Shown here: positions 22,467-34,830 of the stretch, in pieces
How positions within the stretch are numbered: position 1 is the first letter of the stretch
How the letters are laid out: every line of letters begins with the position of its first letter
Source of the DNA: Papaver somniferum
Lineage: Eukaryota; Streptophyta; Magnoliopsida; Ranunculales; Papaveraceae
DNA length: 64,000 nt
Reading direction: 5' to 3'
NCBI RefSeq assembly: GCF_003573695.1
Contig: NC_039361.1
Location: forward strand, 136,618,777 to 136,682,776
The notes under the pieces: model-generated
Seen by the model: only the letters and a program-made list of their open reading frames with translations
Told to the model about the DNA's origin: nothing
Database searches by the model: none
Translations under genes and position numbers: made by a program

Positions 22467-24952
22467 TGAAAAAGCGGGGTCTAACAACCATACCCAATAT
22501 TTCGTTTAGGCAATCTGTATGGACAAACTCCAATATAATTTCCAAGAGAATCAACTAGATAGTCAGACTCAATCAATTGAAATATATCCAAGAGTTATAT
22601 CTTCGTTTCTCAATGTAATCAGTAATTCAAAGACATAATCCGTGAGCCTGATTATTATGAGAAACAACTTGAATTGTGCCAAAGACCAATGTTCAAGTGT
22701 CAAGCAATTTATATCAACAACCAAAGGTTGGATTATCTAATTGATTGAACTACGCACAACCTGTGATATTTAAATTATATAAAAAATATAATGCGGAAAA
22801 CAAATAACACAGACACCAGAAATTTTGTTAACGAGGAAACCGCAAATGCAGAAAACTCCCGAGACCTACTCCAGATTGAACACCACACTGTATTAAGCCG
22901 CTACAGACACTAGCCTACTACAAGTTAACTTTGAACTGGAATGTAGTTGATCCCTAACCAATCTCACACTGATAAAGGTACAATCGCGTTCCTTACGCCT
23001 CTAGAACCACGACGGATTCTGCGCATTTGATTCCCTTAGCTGATCTCACCCACAACTAAGAGTTGCTACGAACCAAAGTCAAAAACTTGATAAATCAATC
23101 TGTCTCACACAGAAAAGTCTATTGAATAGATAAATTATTCTCCCACAGAAATACCTACGAGTTTTGTTCCGTCTTTTGATAAATCAAGGTGAACATGTAC
23201 CAATTGACACCAAACTTATATTCTCGAAGAACAACTTAGTAATATCAATCACCTCACAATAATCTTAATCGTATGGTAGAGAAACAAGATATTTTGGAAT
23301 CACAAACAACTAGAAGAAGATGTTTGTGACTACTTTTTATCTTCCCTATCGGAGATTAAATCTCAAGCAAATCTTAGAGAATCTAGTACTCAATATGATA
23401 GAAGAAAGCAAGATCGGAATAAGCAACTATAGAGAAAATAGTTAGGTCTGGCTTCACAATTCCAATGAAGTATTTAAGTGGTTAACCTATAATGGTTTTA
23501 GGAAAAACCTAGATTAAAGGAGAATCAACTCTAGTCGTAACTAGTGTCACACAGGAGGTGTAGGGATTAGGTTTTCCAGTTGCTATAATTCTCCCTTATA
23601 TACTCTTCAAATCAGGGTTTGCAATCAATGTTACCTTGGTAACAAAGCTTTCAATATTCATCGTTAGATGAAAACATGATTAGACTCAAGCTAATATCTT
23701 TCAACCGTTAGATCGAACTTAGCTTGTTACACAAAAAAAAAGTGACTTCATTTAGATATGGTAACCGTACCTAAACGTGTACAACTTGGTGGCTCAACAA
23801 TAGTTAACCGAAGTTATCCATATGAACGCTTTCATATCAATCTTGTTCATCTTAACATAACTAGTTCAAATGACTCAAATGAAACTAGTTATAGAGTTGT
23901 TCAATTTTTATATTCCCATAGAAGTATACAAGACACGATTGAAACAAAACAATTTTGATTCACTCGAATCAATTCATGAACATTATAACCACGATTTGCA
24001 AAATTGAATTCCTTATTATATAAATGTATTTGTTCATGAACAACCGATTTTAGAACTTAACCCACACAAGTATGCAAACGGGTACGCGTACTTAGAGTTC
24101 CGGACTTGGCCTGTGTTCGCCAGTATGCGAACAAATACGCATACTGTCGTTCACAACCAAACTCAGTTGAATTCCCGGACTTGAAATGATATGCCGGTAC
24201 GCATACGAGTATGCATACTAGGTTTCCATACTTCAACTATTAAACCAGTACGCATGCGGGTATGCGTACTATGGTTACCGGACTTGGATTAACATGCAAC
24301 AGTTAACATACAAGTACGCATTCCGTGCTATATCCAATTCATGGTGAATCGTTCTAAACTCCCATTTCAAACATTGAAACATTCTTAGAAGACGACAGTA
24401 GCTGTCTCACACAAACTATTAGCTTCAAAGCAATTTTCAAGTGATCAAATGATCAATACGAAACATTCTGAGTCTACACCAAATGACTGTCTCACATAAA
24501 TAATATAATATGTTACCAGGCGATTTTCACATGATCTTTCGTCAAGAATATAAGATGAACTTGGTTAATGCGAAAGCTTACCAACTCATATTTCGAGAAA
24601 TATGTAAAGGAGTTAAACTCAGCTCGAAATATCAAATGTGTATAATTGAAGTCTATATAGCTATACGATTTTTGTCTCAAATAGGAGATAGAGTAGAAAT
24701 ATACTTTTGAGTGACAGATGAGTTCAAGTCTCCACATACCTTTTGTTGATGAAGTTCCACAAGCTCCCCTTAGTAGTTCTTCGTCTTCAATCGATGAACG
24801 CCGTGAAATCTGAACCTCAACTACATTCTATCTTAATCCGAGACTTAGCTATAAGTAGACTAGAAATCAAGACTTATAGTTTTGGAAACTAAACTTGACA
24901 AATAAGCTTGAGATAACAACGCTTGAGAGTTCGATCGAGCAGTGCTCTAACA
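22467..24952 (-). mobile_element. Full-length SIRE-like copia LTR, 2.5 kb
   Basis: On the minus strand it starts TGTTAGAGCA after a polypurine tract and ends CCCCGCTTTTTCA, the TG...CA boundary used by SIRE/Maximus-type elements. With the PPT on the right, this is a 3' LTR and its outer end lies at 22467. Its first 0.8 kb is the inner part of the palindrome's right arm. No coding sequence is expected and none is seen. Confidence 0.85.
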
Positions 24953-24964
24953 ATCTCCCCTTTG
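24953..24964 (-). other. Polypurine tract of the minus-strand SIRE-like element
   Basis: Reverse complement reads CAAAGGGGAGAT directly before the LTR start. It has one G fewer than the other copies (20807, 46478). Confidence 0.8.
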
Positions 24965-26082
24965 TCAATTTTAGTTACAAAATTATTAATACATATGGAT
25001 TACAAAATAAACAAACTTTGTGGCTTCTCATCCAAATGCTTGATTTCCTTGGTTCTTCAATATTATTCGAAATCTTCGTCACTTCCAAGTACTCTAGTGA
25101 TTCTGAACGTGTTCAACTCAGCATCATAGTTATTGAAGATCCGTAGCTATAATCAAAATGTTTCGACGAAAAAAGGTTGGGTTTTAGATTCTTACCGAAT
25201 TAGAGTTATTATTGTCTGAGAAATGACGATTAATTGTCGTTGATGGAAAAAAAAACGAAGAAAAGGAGGAGGAGAAGAAGAGAGGAAGAAAAAGAGACGA
25301 GTTTCCTTATTTTGGTTGATTTAATTAGATTTAGGAGGAGAAGAAGAGAGGAAGAAGAAAATACGGGTTTTCTTTTTTTTGGTTGAGTTAATTAGATTTA
25401 GGTTTGATAATTATTTTGGCTATCAAAGGTGTTTTTGTATTTTTGATTAATATTTAGGATAGTCCCTCGTCCATATTTAGGATAGTTGAATCCATAAAAA
25501 CCCTCGTCTATAATAGGTTTCTAGGTTATATGGGGTTGGGAATTCAGATAAATTTTTTATTTCATTTCTTGAATTGACAATGGGTTTCTAGTTTTTGGAT
25601 TTATTAATATGAATTAATTTTTGTAATACAAAAATTCTTTTAAAAACTACAAGTTCAGTTACATGTCCAGATAAACCCTGCTGCCAGTTGTGGACAATTT
25701 CCTAGGTTATAGTGCGAGTATCAAATAGTAATAACTAGGTGGGTAGCGGGTTTAAGACGAGGTTGCATTTGGATTATCACTCCTTGCAAAAAAAAATATC
25801 CGCCTTGTTGTATAATCTAAAATCTATTTACAACAATTTAGCAAAATAACATATCAGTTTTGCCCTCTCAGAGCATTAATCCTATTCTCGCTTTCAATTC
25901 TGGAAATAGCTTTCAAAAAGGATTACAAATTTATTAAGAAGCCTTGATATATAAATGTACAGATGCTGCAGACCCAAGCCCTTCGTTCCATAGTATCTTG
26001 GCCCATGTTTCAAAAAGCCACGATGTATGCTCAAATTCAAAAATATGAATGCTCAAATTGAGAGAGAGAAGTCTATATCTTA
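24965..26082 (-). other. Copia 3' untranslated region and TRB downstream sequence, antisense
   Basis: Inverted copy of 19687-20806. It contains the purine-rich GAGGAGGAGAAG runs and no domain-bearing reading frame. Confidence 0.55.
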
Positions 26083-27478
26083 CATTGTTCCAGTATATCT
26101 TCAAAAAACAGTTTCGTACATGCCGACTGTTCGGCCATCACTTCTACCCTCTCTGCTTCCTTAACTGCCTCATGCGCCACAAATGACTTGTTTTCAGCCT
26201 CCGCTATTTTTTGGCCCGTAAACAATGTGGAACTAGGAAACGTAGAGTTCTCTGATTGCGTTGTTCGTCTATCTTTTGGTTTTGGAGTATGTGCTTTTGT
26301 TCCAAACGTGGTGTTTTGATCTTGTAGTAATTTTGGACCTGCACATCACCACATAGGAAGAAAGATCAAAATAGAAAAAATAACCCCAGGTTAACCTTCT
26401 ATTCCTGTAATTAAATTCGGGTATTTTACTTCAATGATAATATTCCCAAGTAAAAGAAGTAGCAACTAAAATCTTTGCTGGAAAAACTGAGAAGTGGTAT
26501 GTTCATATGGTTATATGTTGATATTTCACAAACTCTTTTACTGAAATTTACTAATTCTTCCAAACAAAAACTATCTTTCTCAAAAAAGTTAGAATCAGAA
26601 GTTAGTCAAACAAGCCGCTGCATGAACACACACCCCTATGAAGATGGTGCAAGTGAATCCCTACCGCATACACGAAGAATCAAATGGAACCGTAGCTACA
26701 AAAGAGAGAACCAAGATGTTATTTCCACTATTTGGCGTGGTAAGAATGGTATCTGCTAGATGCTATTTCCACTATGGATTGGACATTTCTAGCAAACAAG
26801 GTTTTGAATAACTTAGTCATGTCTCCGAGTCTCTGACTCTTGCAAACTGACCTTGTATTTTGAGGATACATATTGAGGCTTAATTTGTTTAACATAAACT
26901 CATCAGGATCTAGAATTGATGCAGAGATATGTTTTATAATTAAACTCATCAGGATCTAGCATTGATGCAGAGATCTGTCTTAAAAATTCAACTCCTTTTT
27001 TATTTTTTGGCCAGATGCTCACTTCAGGTTTCTGACTCTACATGGACGTATAAGTTTTAAAAATCCAAGATACGCACAAGGCAAATTCAAATACTCAAAA
27101 GAAACCAACCTTAGTTTCATGTGAAAGGAGCTTCACCTTTTCAAGTTTCTCAACTTTGTACTCAACAATCTTCTAAAGTTAGATGGCACATCATGCCTTT
27201 GCTGCAATATATTTCAAGTAAACATTCGTTATTTCTGTTCGTAAGAAATATGAGTAAAAGTGCATGTCTTAATGTTTAAATGTGTATCCTATTCTAAATA
27301 TTTGAACATGCATGATTTCTACTAATCTACTAGAAGCACACAAGAATGGCAACATATGTAAATTGAAAGCAGTAACATGAATATAGATATCTCTCTGACC
27401 TCAATAAAGTCGTTGATAGAACCAATATCTGCTCCAACGGGATCTGTTATGTTAGAAAGTGCTTCAAGGATCATTTCA
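26083..27478 (-). pseudogene. TRB / single-Myb-histone gene fragment, antisense copy (unit 1)
   Basis: Mirror of 18352-19686. This copy better preserves the H1 domain: the minus strand reads VPSNFRRLLSTKLRNL, including the six bases missing from the left arm. The C-terminal exon (26083-26340) reads KIAEAENKSF... with the same coiled-coil composition after a frameshift. A 47-bp direct duplication (26896-26990) disrupts the region between the exons. The same duplication is present in unit 3, so it predates the tandem amplification. Confidence 0.7.
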
Positions 27479-28699
27479 ATAACTATACCACCATCATCAA
27501 GGATCCTTTAAGCCATTCTCAACTGTAGATATTTTATAGGATTTCTATTTTTTAAAATCTCTTAAATATATTTGGCGTTTCAATGAATTAATTCTCGTAG
27601 TTGAAGTTGAATAAGATCGACGACATGATGTGGTTTTTCTCTCTGTGCCCTTTTCTATAAGTCCCATTACAAGATATTCTAAATTTAGCTCTGGTTTGAT
27701 ACTAATCATATATAATTGAAAACACCAACAATGGAGAAGGGATTATAACATTTCTCCATGACCAATTGATTCCAAGTGTAAACAGTAAACACCACAAATC
27801 CTGGATGATCAAACCCTAACAGATCATCTAAAACTAATACATTGGCGAACCAAATGGATCACAAGGAAACTCTTAGAATAGATAAAGTCCTCGTTCTAAA
27901 TAAACATCCGGGTTCTTCACCTTGGATTGGATGACAAAAGCTAAAGAAAAATAGATGGGTACTTTTCTGCCTTCCGCAATTGAACTGTTTGAACTAAACC
28001 AGTTCTATACATGGAACTAAATCTAATAAGCGATTTATTGGTTAAAATCTGATTAACAACCAAAAGGTGAAGATGATGGCGGTGGAACATTGGTGGGGGA
28101 GTTTCCCTGCGTATGATTCTTGTTGAATAGGTGTATTTAGTAGGGATGTATTTGTCCGAGTCTGAAAGATATACAGAATCAGTCTTAGTTAACGAGTTAA
28201 CTACGATTTTCGCATTCCTCGAATCCTTTTTGCTCTCCCTTTAACAAAAATCGAAAGGAAATGTTAAAACGGAAAGTTTTAGAAAAAAAATATTTTTGAG
28301 ATTTGATATTATCCCATAAATCAGGATATTCTCCCGCCTTGTTTTCCCTCCAAATCTTCCATTGTGTTGGTTATAAAAACTATGATCCATTTGTCTCAAA
28401 CTCATTATTCTGATTACGGAGAGCAAGCATCAAAAAGAGGAGGAAGAAATTGTCAGGTACATTTTTATATGATTTCTTTTCTTTTCTTTTTTGAATACCC
28501 ATGAGTGATGACTCCATGACTCTGTGTATGATTGGATTGTGCTGGTTTGATTTGTACCATCCTAGTGTGTGAGTTTTTTTAATATGTATAATGCTTCCTT
28601 CGTGTTTGTTAAAATGCCTCAACAAAATTGTTTATGGATATAGCAGAAATTACTTTTTATTTCCTTCTTATTTTGGTTGTAACTTATGATTGCTTGGTA
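27479..28699. other. 1.2-kb unrecognised segment
   Basis: No domain recognised. The sequence is AT-rich with short open frames on both strands. The unit 3 copy is about 48996-50216. Confidence 0.4.
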
Positions 28700-29568
28700 G
28701 AATGCGAGATTTTGAAAGTCGTCAGCGAGCAGCTCTTTACACAATGCCTATGCTGATGCAAATTTTGACGCTACTTATTTTACAAAATATATATTTCTTT
28801 CCTTACAAGGGCTCCCTATACGAATAGAACTAGCGTGAGAAATGAGGTATTGGGAAGAATGTATACAGAGAGTGATACTTATTGCCATGAACAATTAAGA
28901 ATGAATCGATCTGTTTTCCATTGCTTGTGTGCACAATTGCGAGGGTATGGATTAGTTGATGGCAGATATGTCAAAATTGAGGAACAAGTAGCCATGTTTT
29001 TACATATTGTTGGTCACGACTTGCGAGTTAGAAATTCTGTTTTCCAGTTCTGTCGGTTGGGGGAAACTGTTTGTAGATATCCATATGGTTTTATCATCCT
29101 TGCTCAGTTTGTACGGGGATGTAGTTAAGCCGGCTACCGCTGCAAACTCTCCTATTGATTGTTCCGTCGAGCGCAATTGGCATCATTGTTTTAAGGTTGG
29201 CATTCCTATGTATTCAGTTTATGATGTAGATGAACCTGTGATTTTTTTACTAATTTATTTAACTAATTAGATTAGTTTATATATATCCATAGGATGCAGT
29301 GGGTGCGATTGATGGTACTCAAATCCAGGCAACCGTTCCATTAGAGGATCAAGCGAGATATAGGAATAGAAAACAAGTAATCAGTCAGAATGTGCTTTTG
29401 GCATGCACTTTCAACATGAAATTTACTTACGTCCTTGCTGGTTGGGAAGGGTCTGTGCATGACGGTCGTATGTTAAGAAATGCCATAACTCGTGAAGGCC
29501 GAAGGAAGGAAGCTAGCATGGATAAAGATGAAGCTTCAAAAAATATAGTTCGGGTTTCCATTCGTTAG
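28700..29568 (+). pseudogene. PIF/Harbinger transposase (HARBI1-like nuclease) remnant, unit 1
   Basis: Plus-strand remains of a plant HARBI1-like DDE nuclease, the enzyme that cuts and joins PIF/Harbinger elements. The N-terminal region reads YCHEQLRMNRSVFHCLCAQL and EEQVAMFLHIVGHDLRVRN. A one-base frameshift near 29080 moves on to SLYGDVVKP. A 97-bp GT-AG intron (29196-29292) splits HCFK from DAVGAIDGTQIQA, which holds the first catalytic Asp. RYRNRKQVISQNVLLACTF and AGWEGSVHDGRMLRNAI hold the second acidic position. The third catalytic acidic residue and the C-terminal third are missing: the frame ends in an unrelated GRRKEASMDKDEAS tail. No Myb-like partner ORF is seen. Confidence 0.88.
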
Positions 29569-29659
29569 AACTTTTTCTCCACGTATTTCATAATGTTTAG
29601 ATTTCTGATGTTTTATTTGCTTTTATGGCTCACAACTTAAATCAATAAATATGAAAAAA

Positions 29660-29846
29660 TATATTCTTTACGTGGAAATGATGAGCAATCAAACGGTAGA
29701 AATTATCTTTTTCGTGGAATAGTTGTCTGATATCAAACGGAGGAATTCATAATTCCACGAAATGAGTTTCCGGGGAATCTAATTCCATGAAAATTAGGCT
29801 TATTCCATGAAACTAATTCCCTGCTATCAAACACAACCTTATAAGC
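29660..29846. repeat. Harbinger-type subterminal repeats and possible right terminus
   Basis: Short motifs TTTTCGTGGAAT, ATTCCACGAAA and ATTCCATGAAA recur in both orientations, ending with TATCAAACACAACC next to TTA. Clustered inverted subterminal motifs plus a TTA are what a PIF/Harbinger end looks like. I did not find a matching left terminus. Confidence 0.5.
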
Positions 29847-29992
29847 ATCGAGAGCAAGAAAGGTACGTATATATATCGTAATACAGGATCTAACGATTAA
29901 CTTATTTTAGTTTCTCTAAGTACTTGTATTTTGATTATTAACCTAGTCTAGGGGACGAGACTTGCTTAATTAAACTCAAAATATTTTTATTA

Positions 29993-30139
29993 CTCTCTTC
30001 GTTTATGGAAAAAATATACTTTTACTTTTTTAATTTGGCTTAGTTTCTGGAAAAAAGATATTTTTACTTTTTTTAATTTAGCTTATTTTTAGGCTAAAAT
30101 GAAAAAGTGGAAATATCTCTTTTTCAGAAACGGAGGTAG
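29993..30139. mobile_element. Stowaway-type MITE, 147 bp (unit 1)
   Basis: Starts CTCTCTTCGTTT and ends AAACGGAGGTAG, the degenerate CTCCCTCCGTTT inverted termini of Tc1/mariner-derived Stowaway MITEs, flanked by TA on both sides. The interior is T/A-rich with a strong self-complementary trend (ACTTTTTTAATTTGGCTTA and near copies). Confidence 0.85.
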
Positions 30140-30390
30140 TATGACTCTGCAAGATCAATACCGCTTTAGATCTTTTTGTCAAGTGTATAGTGGCTGCTAT
30201 TTTGATACCCAACAGCTAAAAGGGATACTTCATTGGCTTAAGGCTTACCGGAAAGTGTATCTGATATAATAAATCAAGGTATTCCAGCTTCAGATTCCTA
30301 TATATGAAGATATTTCATCAAACAATAAAGTCAGATCATTGTTATCTGGTGTTCAACAGCGTTATACTAGAAGATACTGATCATGCATAC

Positions 30391-30580
30391 CTGAGAGACT
30401 TCTGTAAAGCAGGGACAACAAGATCAGGGTGAGCATCAGTGCACCACAACTTGCAAGTAGTGAAACTTTGGATCTATCCAAGTTGAATTGCCTCATATAT
30501 TGCTTCACCGAGAAACTCTTCACACTGGTAAGCACATGCTGTATCCAAGCGTCTATAAACCAATCTTGATGGCATTCAAC
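30391..30580 (-). pseudogene. Aldo-keto reductase (AKR4, codeinone-reductase-like) exon, unit 1
   Basis: Minus-strand exon of an NADPH-dependent aldo-keto reductase, cytosolic enzymes that reduce carbonyls. It encodes AIKIG, then after a one-base insertion (about 30557) [14 protein letters not shown], where the catalytic Asp and Tyr lie, and later [13 protein letters not shown] with the catalytic Lys. About four codons before FTTCKLW are missing relative to the family. This copy has an extra nonsense codon (TAG, 30474-30476) where unit 3 has TTG. The exon ends in a proper GTATGC donor at 30390. The next exon, retained in unit 3, is deleted here. Similarity of LWCTDAH and QKSLR suggests the AKR4 group that includes codeinone reductase, but this short exon cannot distinguish paralogues. 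Confidence 0.85.
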
Positions 30581-31800
30581 ATTGCAACTTTTATTTCTTC
30601 TGGACCAACAATCAAAATCATTAGCCCGTCTCTCTCTCTCTCTTTTATTTCTATCTCTCGCTTTAACAAAGTAAACATGAGATAAATAGTTTTCTAACAA
30701 TATTTGTGGACTGATGACGTATGCATGGCAAACAATTACCTGTGAGCGAGTTTATCAGTTACACGAACCATGATTCACTTTCACTACAACCGATTCTCCT
30801 ATCTTCTTCCCATGGTGAGGTTGAAAGAGCGAGTTTTGCAGGCTTCAACAATAAAGTATTCACTAAAGCCCAACAAAAAAAAAGGTTTAGGCCTCAAAAT
30901 TATCCCAGCTTCCCAAAACAACACAGTTTCAAAGAAAAAATATATCAAGGAAAAAACAACAACAACAACAAAATTATTATCAAAGAGTGATTTGTTAATC
31001 GTCTCTTCATCATGATTTATATGTTCTGAATAGATCGCTCTCTATTAAATGATGTCTACGCCTCTACCAGAGTCTATGAGGATACTGAATATTCAAAATT
31101 TCACAAGAACGTAAATGTTAGAATGCCCTACCAGAAGACTATGGTAGCATGTAAATCCATAAATTCAGGAATAAGTAAACATGAGTTCCAACCAAGATCA
31201 CAAATATGATCTCCTTTAAGAAGAAAAAATTCTCAGAAATCCATTCAGTCTAAAGCTATGGTGGAGATATCTAATGAATCTCCCTTGAATAAAAGGTCAG
31301 TAATCTATGAACGAGCTCTGAAACCTGAAACCTGGTACTTACAAACTCTGGCATGCATATCTAAGAGAACATATAGAGATAGTACGAAATCTTCCTGTAA
31401 CTCATTCTCGGTACGAGAGTTTGAACAATACATACAAAAAATGCCCAAGATTTGGATTATGTATTTGCAAACCCTATCTGAACAAAAACTATAACGCGTA
31501 TGCATAGATGTTTTGATAGTGCATTATGTGCTTTAGCAGTCGGCCAACATGATAGAATTTGGGGACCTTATGTTTTGATAGTGCATAATGTGCATAATAA
31601 TGCACCTCTAGGCTCTAGAAACTCTCAAGATCCTTGTTCTTTCTAGTTTTGGTGCCCATCCATGATGCTTTTCAGATATGTCCAGATTTGGGCATAGGAT
31701 GGTTAGAATGTAATTATCAAGTAATGCAGTAGGTTCCTTGAAAAACGTGTTAAAAAACTTCATGCTATATTCACCATGGATAATAACATTTTTTTATTGC
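30581..31800. other. Unrecognised 1.2-kb segment
   Basis: AT-rich. The part just beyond the aldo-keto reductase exon could be its intron or promoter, but no first exon was found. Contains CTCTCTCTCT and AACAACAACAAC simple repeats that differ in length from the unit 3 copy. Confidence 0.4.
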
Positions 31801-31802
31801 AG

Positions 31803-32299
31803 GTGTGCTCAATTATTTCTTGGGATCTAAACTGCAAAACAGTGCTCACTCCTAACTCTAGAGTTTGTCCCTTGAGCTTAGATAGTGAGCTTCAGGATTT
31901 CAATTGCAACGAAAACTCTTTTAGTACTTAACTGAAGCTCCCGACTCCTGAAAGTAAATCTGCAGACTTGATTGAAGAGATACCTGTTGAGACTAAGTCG
32001 AAGGAGTAGATATTGCAGAATTTGAAAGGGACAACAAAGATGAGATGCCTCCTAGAAAGCCATATGGCAAGAGATCAACAGATTGAATCCCTATTGAAAT
32101 TTTAGTTCTTTGTAGGATGAGATGCAACGGGGAGGTCCGTGAGTTGTGTCAGGACGAGGAAAAATATCGTCAGCTAAGAAAAAATAGTTCGTCTGAGCTC
32201 CTAGTTTGTGCTTGGTGCATGCCAGGTTTTCATTGTAATCTTCTAGCGTTAGGCTTGTTCTCTTTGTACAGAAGACATTTTCCCGTGGTGATAAAGTGA
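31803..32299 (+). pseudogene. Coding-like exon of an unidentified gene, unit 1
   Basis: A TTTTTTTATTGCAG acceptor precedes VCSIISWDLNCKTV. The frame continues with a charged stretch (ESKSADLIEEIPVETKSKE) broken by two in-frame stops. Further on, a second frame reads CQDEEKYRQLRKNSSSELLV. The base composition and acceptor look like a captured exon, but I do not recognise the protein. Confidence 0.3.
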
Positions 32300-33546
32300 G
32301 GTTTCCATTTCAATTACAATTACTATCAAGAGATTCGCGACATAACAACCAACACATAAATCCATTATTGCAGATTCCAGAATTTAATCCATGTTAGTAT
32401 CTTACGGGCAAAATTGATAGTTCTGATCAGGAGGAGGTAATAAAAGTAGAAATTGACGTTTAATCCTCTTTTTGCTAGGCTTTGGACGCTCTAGTACATC
32501 CCTTTCAGGCCTAGTACTGGTTAGTCCAAATCTACCCAATTTAAAACGGGTTAGTCCCTTTATAAACGATTCCGTCCAAAATCGTTATTTTTTATGACAA
32601 AAATACCCCACTAGCTAAACGTGATATCACTTCTTAAAATTCATTTTCTATTTGTTCACTTCCTTTTCTTAGCAGCTCTCTCTTTCTCAATCGAAGAACA
32701 AATCCTAAAAACTAATTTCGATATTTTCAACTTCCAAACATAAATCTGAGAATTAATCAAACACTCGATTCAATTCGATTCCAAGCCTAAATCGTCATCA
32801 TCGTTTTTTCTTGAAGATTAATTTCAAATCGAGGGAAAACGTTGATGAGATTCAATAAAATCAAATTAATTTGTGGATTTCATCATTGTAATCGATCTGA
32901 AAAGTAAGTTCAATCTATTATTATCATTTAATTTATCGATCTCTAAATCGATTCCGGAAAAAGAAAGAAAAAAACAGTTTCAAAAACTTATTAATTCAAT
33001 TTGTTCGAATTTTTAGATCTATGTCACTGTTCAGGAAAAGATTGCTTATGTTGGATACATAAAGTGAGTTCAAGTTCATTAGTTTGGATTCGACAAAAAT
33101 CCTCTATAAAATATCTATTAGTCAGCATAAATTATTCTCACCTGCTTTCTCGATTTGCTTGACAATTTGCGATTTTTTTTTTTTGCAATGTAGCTTTTAA
33201 TCTCAGCCGCTGTCGGTTTATAGAAATTGGGATTGAAAATGTATTGAAATCATATTATTTTGTGGTTAAATGTGACACATAATGTAGATATAGTTTCTTG
33301 CTAAGTTGCTTTACTAATGTTGGTAGGAACTGTATATGTGAGATGGTGATACAAATCCACTGATACACATTTTTGTTTCTTATGTTCTACTATGGAATTA
33401 TGTTATTGCTTGGAGCAACTATAAAAAAGGGAATTAGCGGTGCATGAGAAAGAATTAAAGACGAAAGATATGAAAATATTTTGGAGGAAGTTAATTTGTT
33501 TTCTGCTTCTATGATATTCATATTTCTCTATTTTGCTGCTCTTTAA

Positions 33547-34095
<549 letters not shown>

Positions 34096-34361
34096 ATTTT
34101 TCTTTTTATTTGCAACGAGTTCCCTACTCCCAAAAAAAGATCCAGTCTTGACTTCATAAGTTTATTTTTTGGCAAGGTAACTACCGGCATCTGTTTGCTT
34201 ATGTTGATTTATTTTTATAGGCTCGTCATCTATGGTAATAATATTTTGCTTATCATTTCATGATTGTCTGTATTCATGATCATTTAGAAGAAGATTTAGA
34301 TACTGATATTAACAGCCAAATTGTCCTTTCTACGGTTCACCACCGGTACATGCTAAAAACT

Positions 34362-34830
34362 ATGTACATAACATATCGATTTTTAATGTGTACATAACTG
34401 TACACATATTCATTTTTAATGTGTGCATAGTTGTACACCTATTAGTCGTTAATGTGCACATAATTGTACACATGAGTGTATATGTTCTGGGTATACATGT
34501 GTACATAGTTGTACACATGTTAGTTTTATTATGATTAGCCTATTATGATGACAAGTAATTCGTCCCGTATCGTATCAAAAATAATAATAAAAAAGATTAA
34601 TTCTTCCCATATAAAGATGAGACTTAGAACTAAACGATATAAGTAATTTAACCTGATCCTTAACGTGTATACAATTGTACACAGGTTAATTTAAGTTGAT
34701 TTTTAATGTGCACATACTTGTACACATGATGATTCTTAACATGTACACAATTGTACACATGTTGAGTTTTTAATGTGCTCGTAGTTGTACACTGTTGATT
34801 TTTAATGTGCACATAATTGTACACATGTTT
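34362..34830. repeat. Degenerate palindromic GTACAC minisatellite (unit 1)
   Basis: About ten copies of a 30-35-bp unit whose core is the near-palindrome GTGTACATAGTTGTACACATG, separated by TTnTTTTTAATG-like spacers. There is a gap near 34540-34660. More copies lie at 35436-35540 and single copies near 36470 and 36590, so the family is spread across the right half of the Pack-MULE candidate. Confidence 0.85.

Larger units (their letters stand above)
24160..27478. repeat. Right arm of 9.1-kb imperfect palindrome
   Basis: Inverted copy of 18352-21613. Outer edge at TCATTTCA (27478), inner edge at ACTCAGTTGA (24160). The spacer between the arms is about 2.5 kb. Because unit 1 begins inside the left arm, only this first right arm has a full partner. 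The unit 3 copy (about 45683-48995) is paired only over its innermost 270 bp. Confidence 0.9.

Noticed and set aside
34362..34830. CRISPR-like array
   Set aside because: Units are degenerate, near-palindromic and variably spaced with non-unique spacers, in a plant nuclear context.
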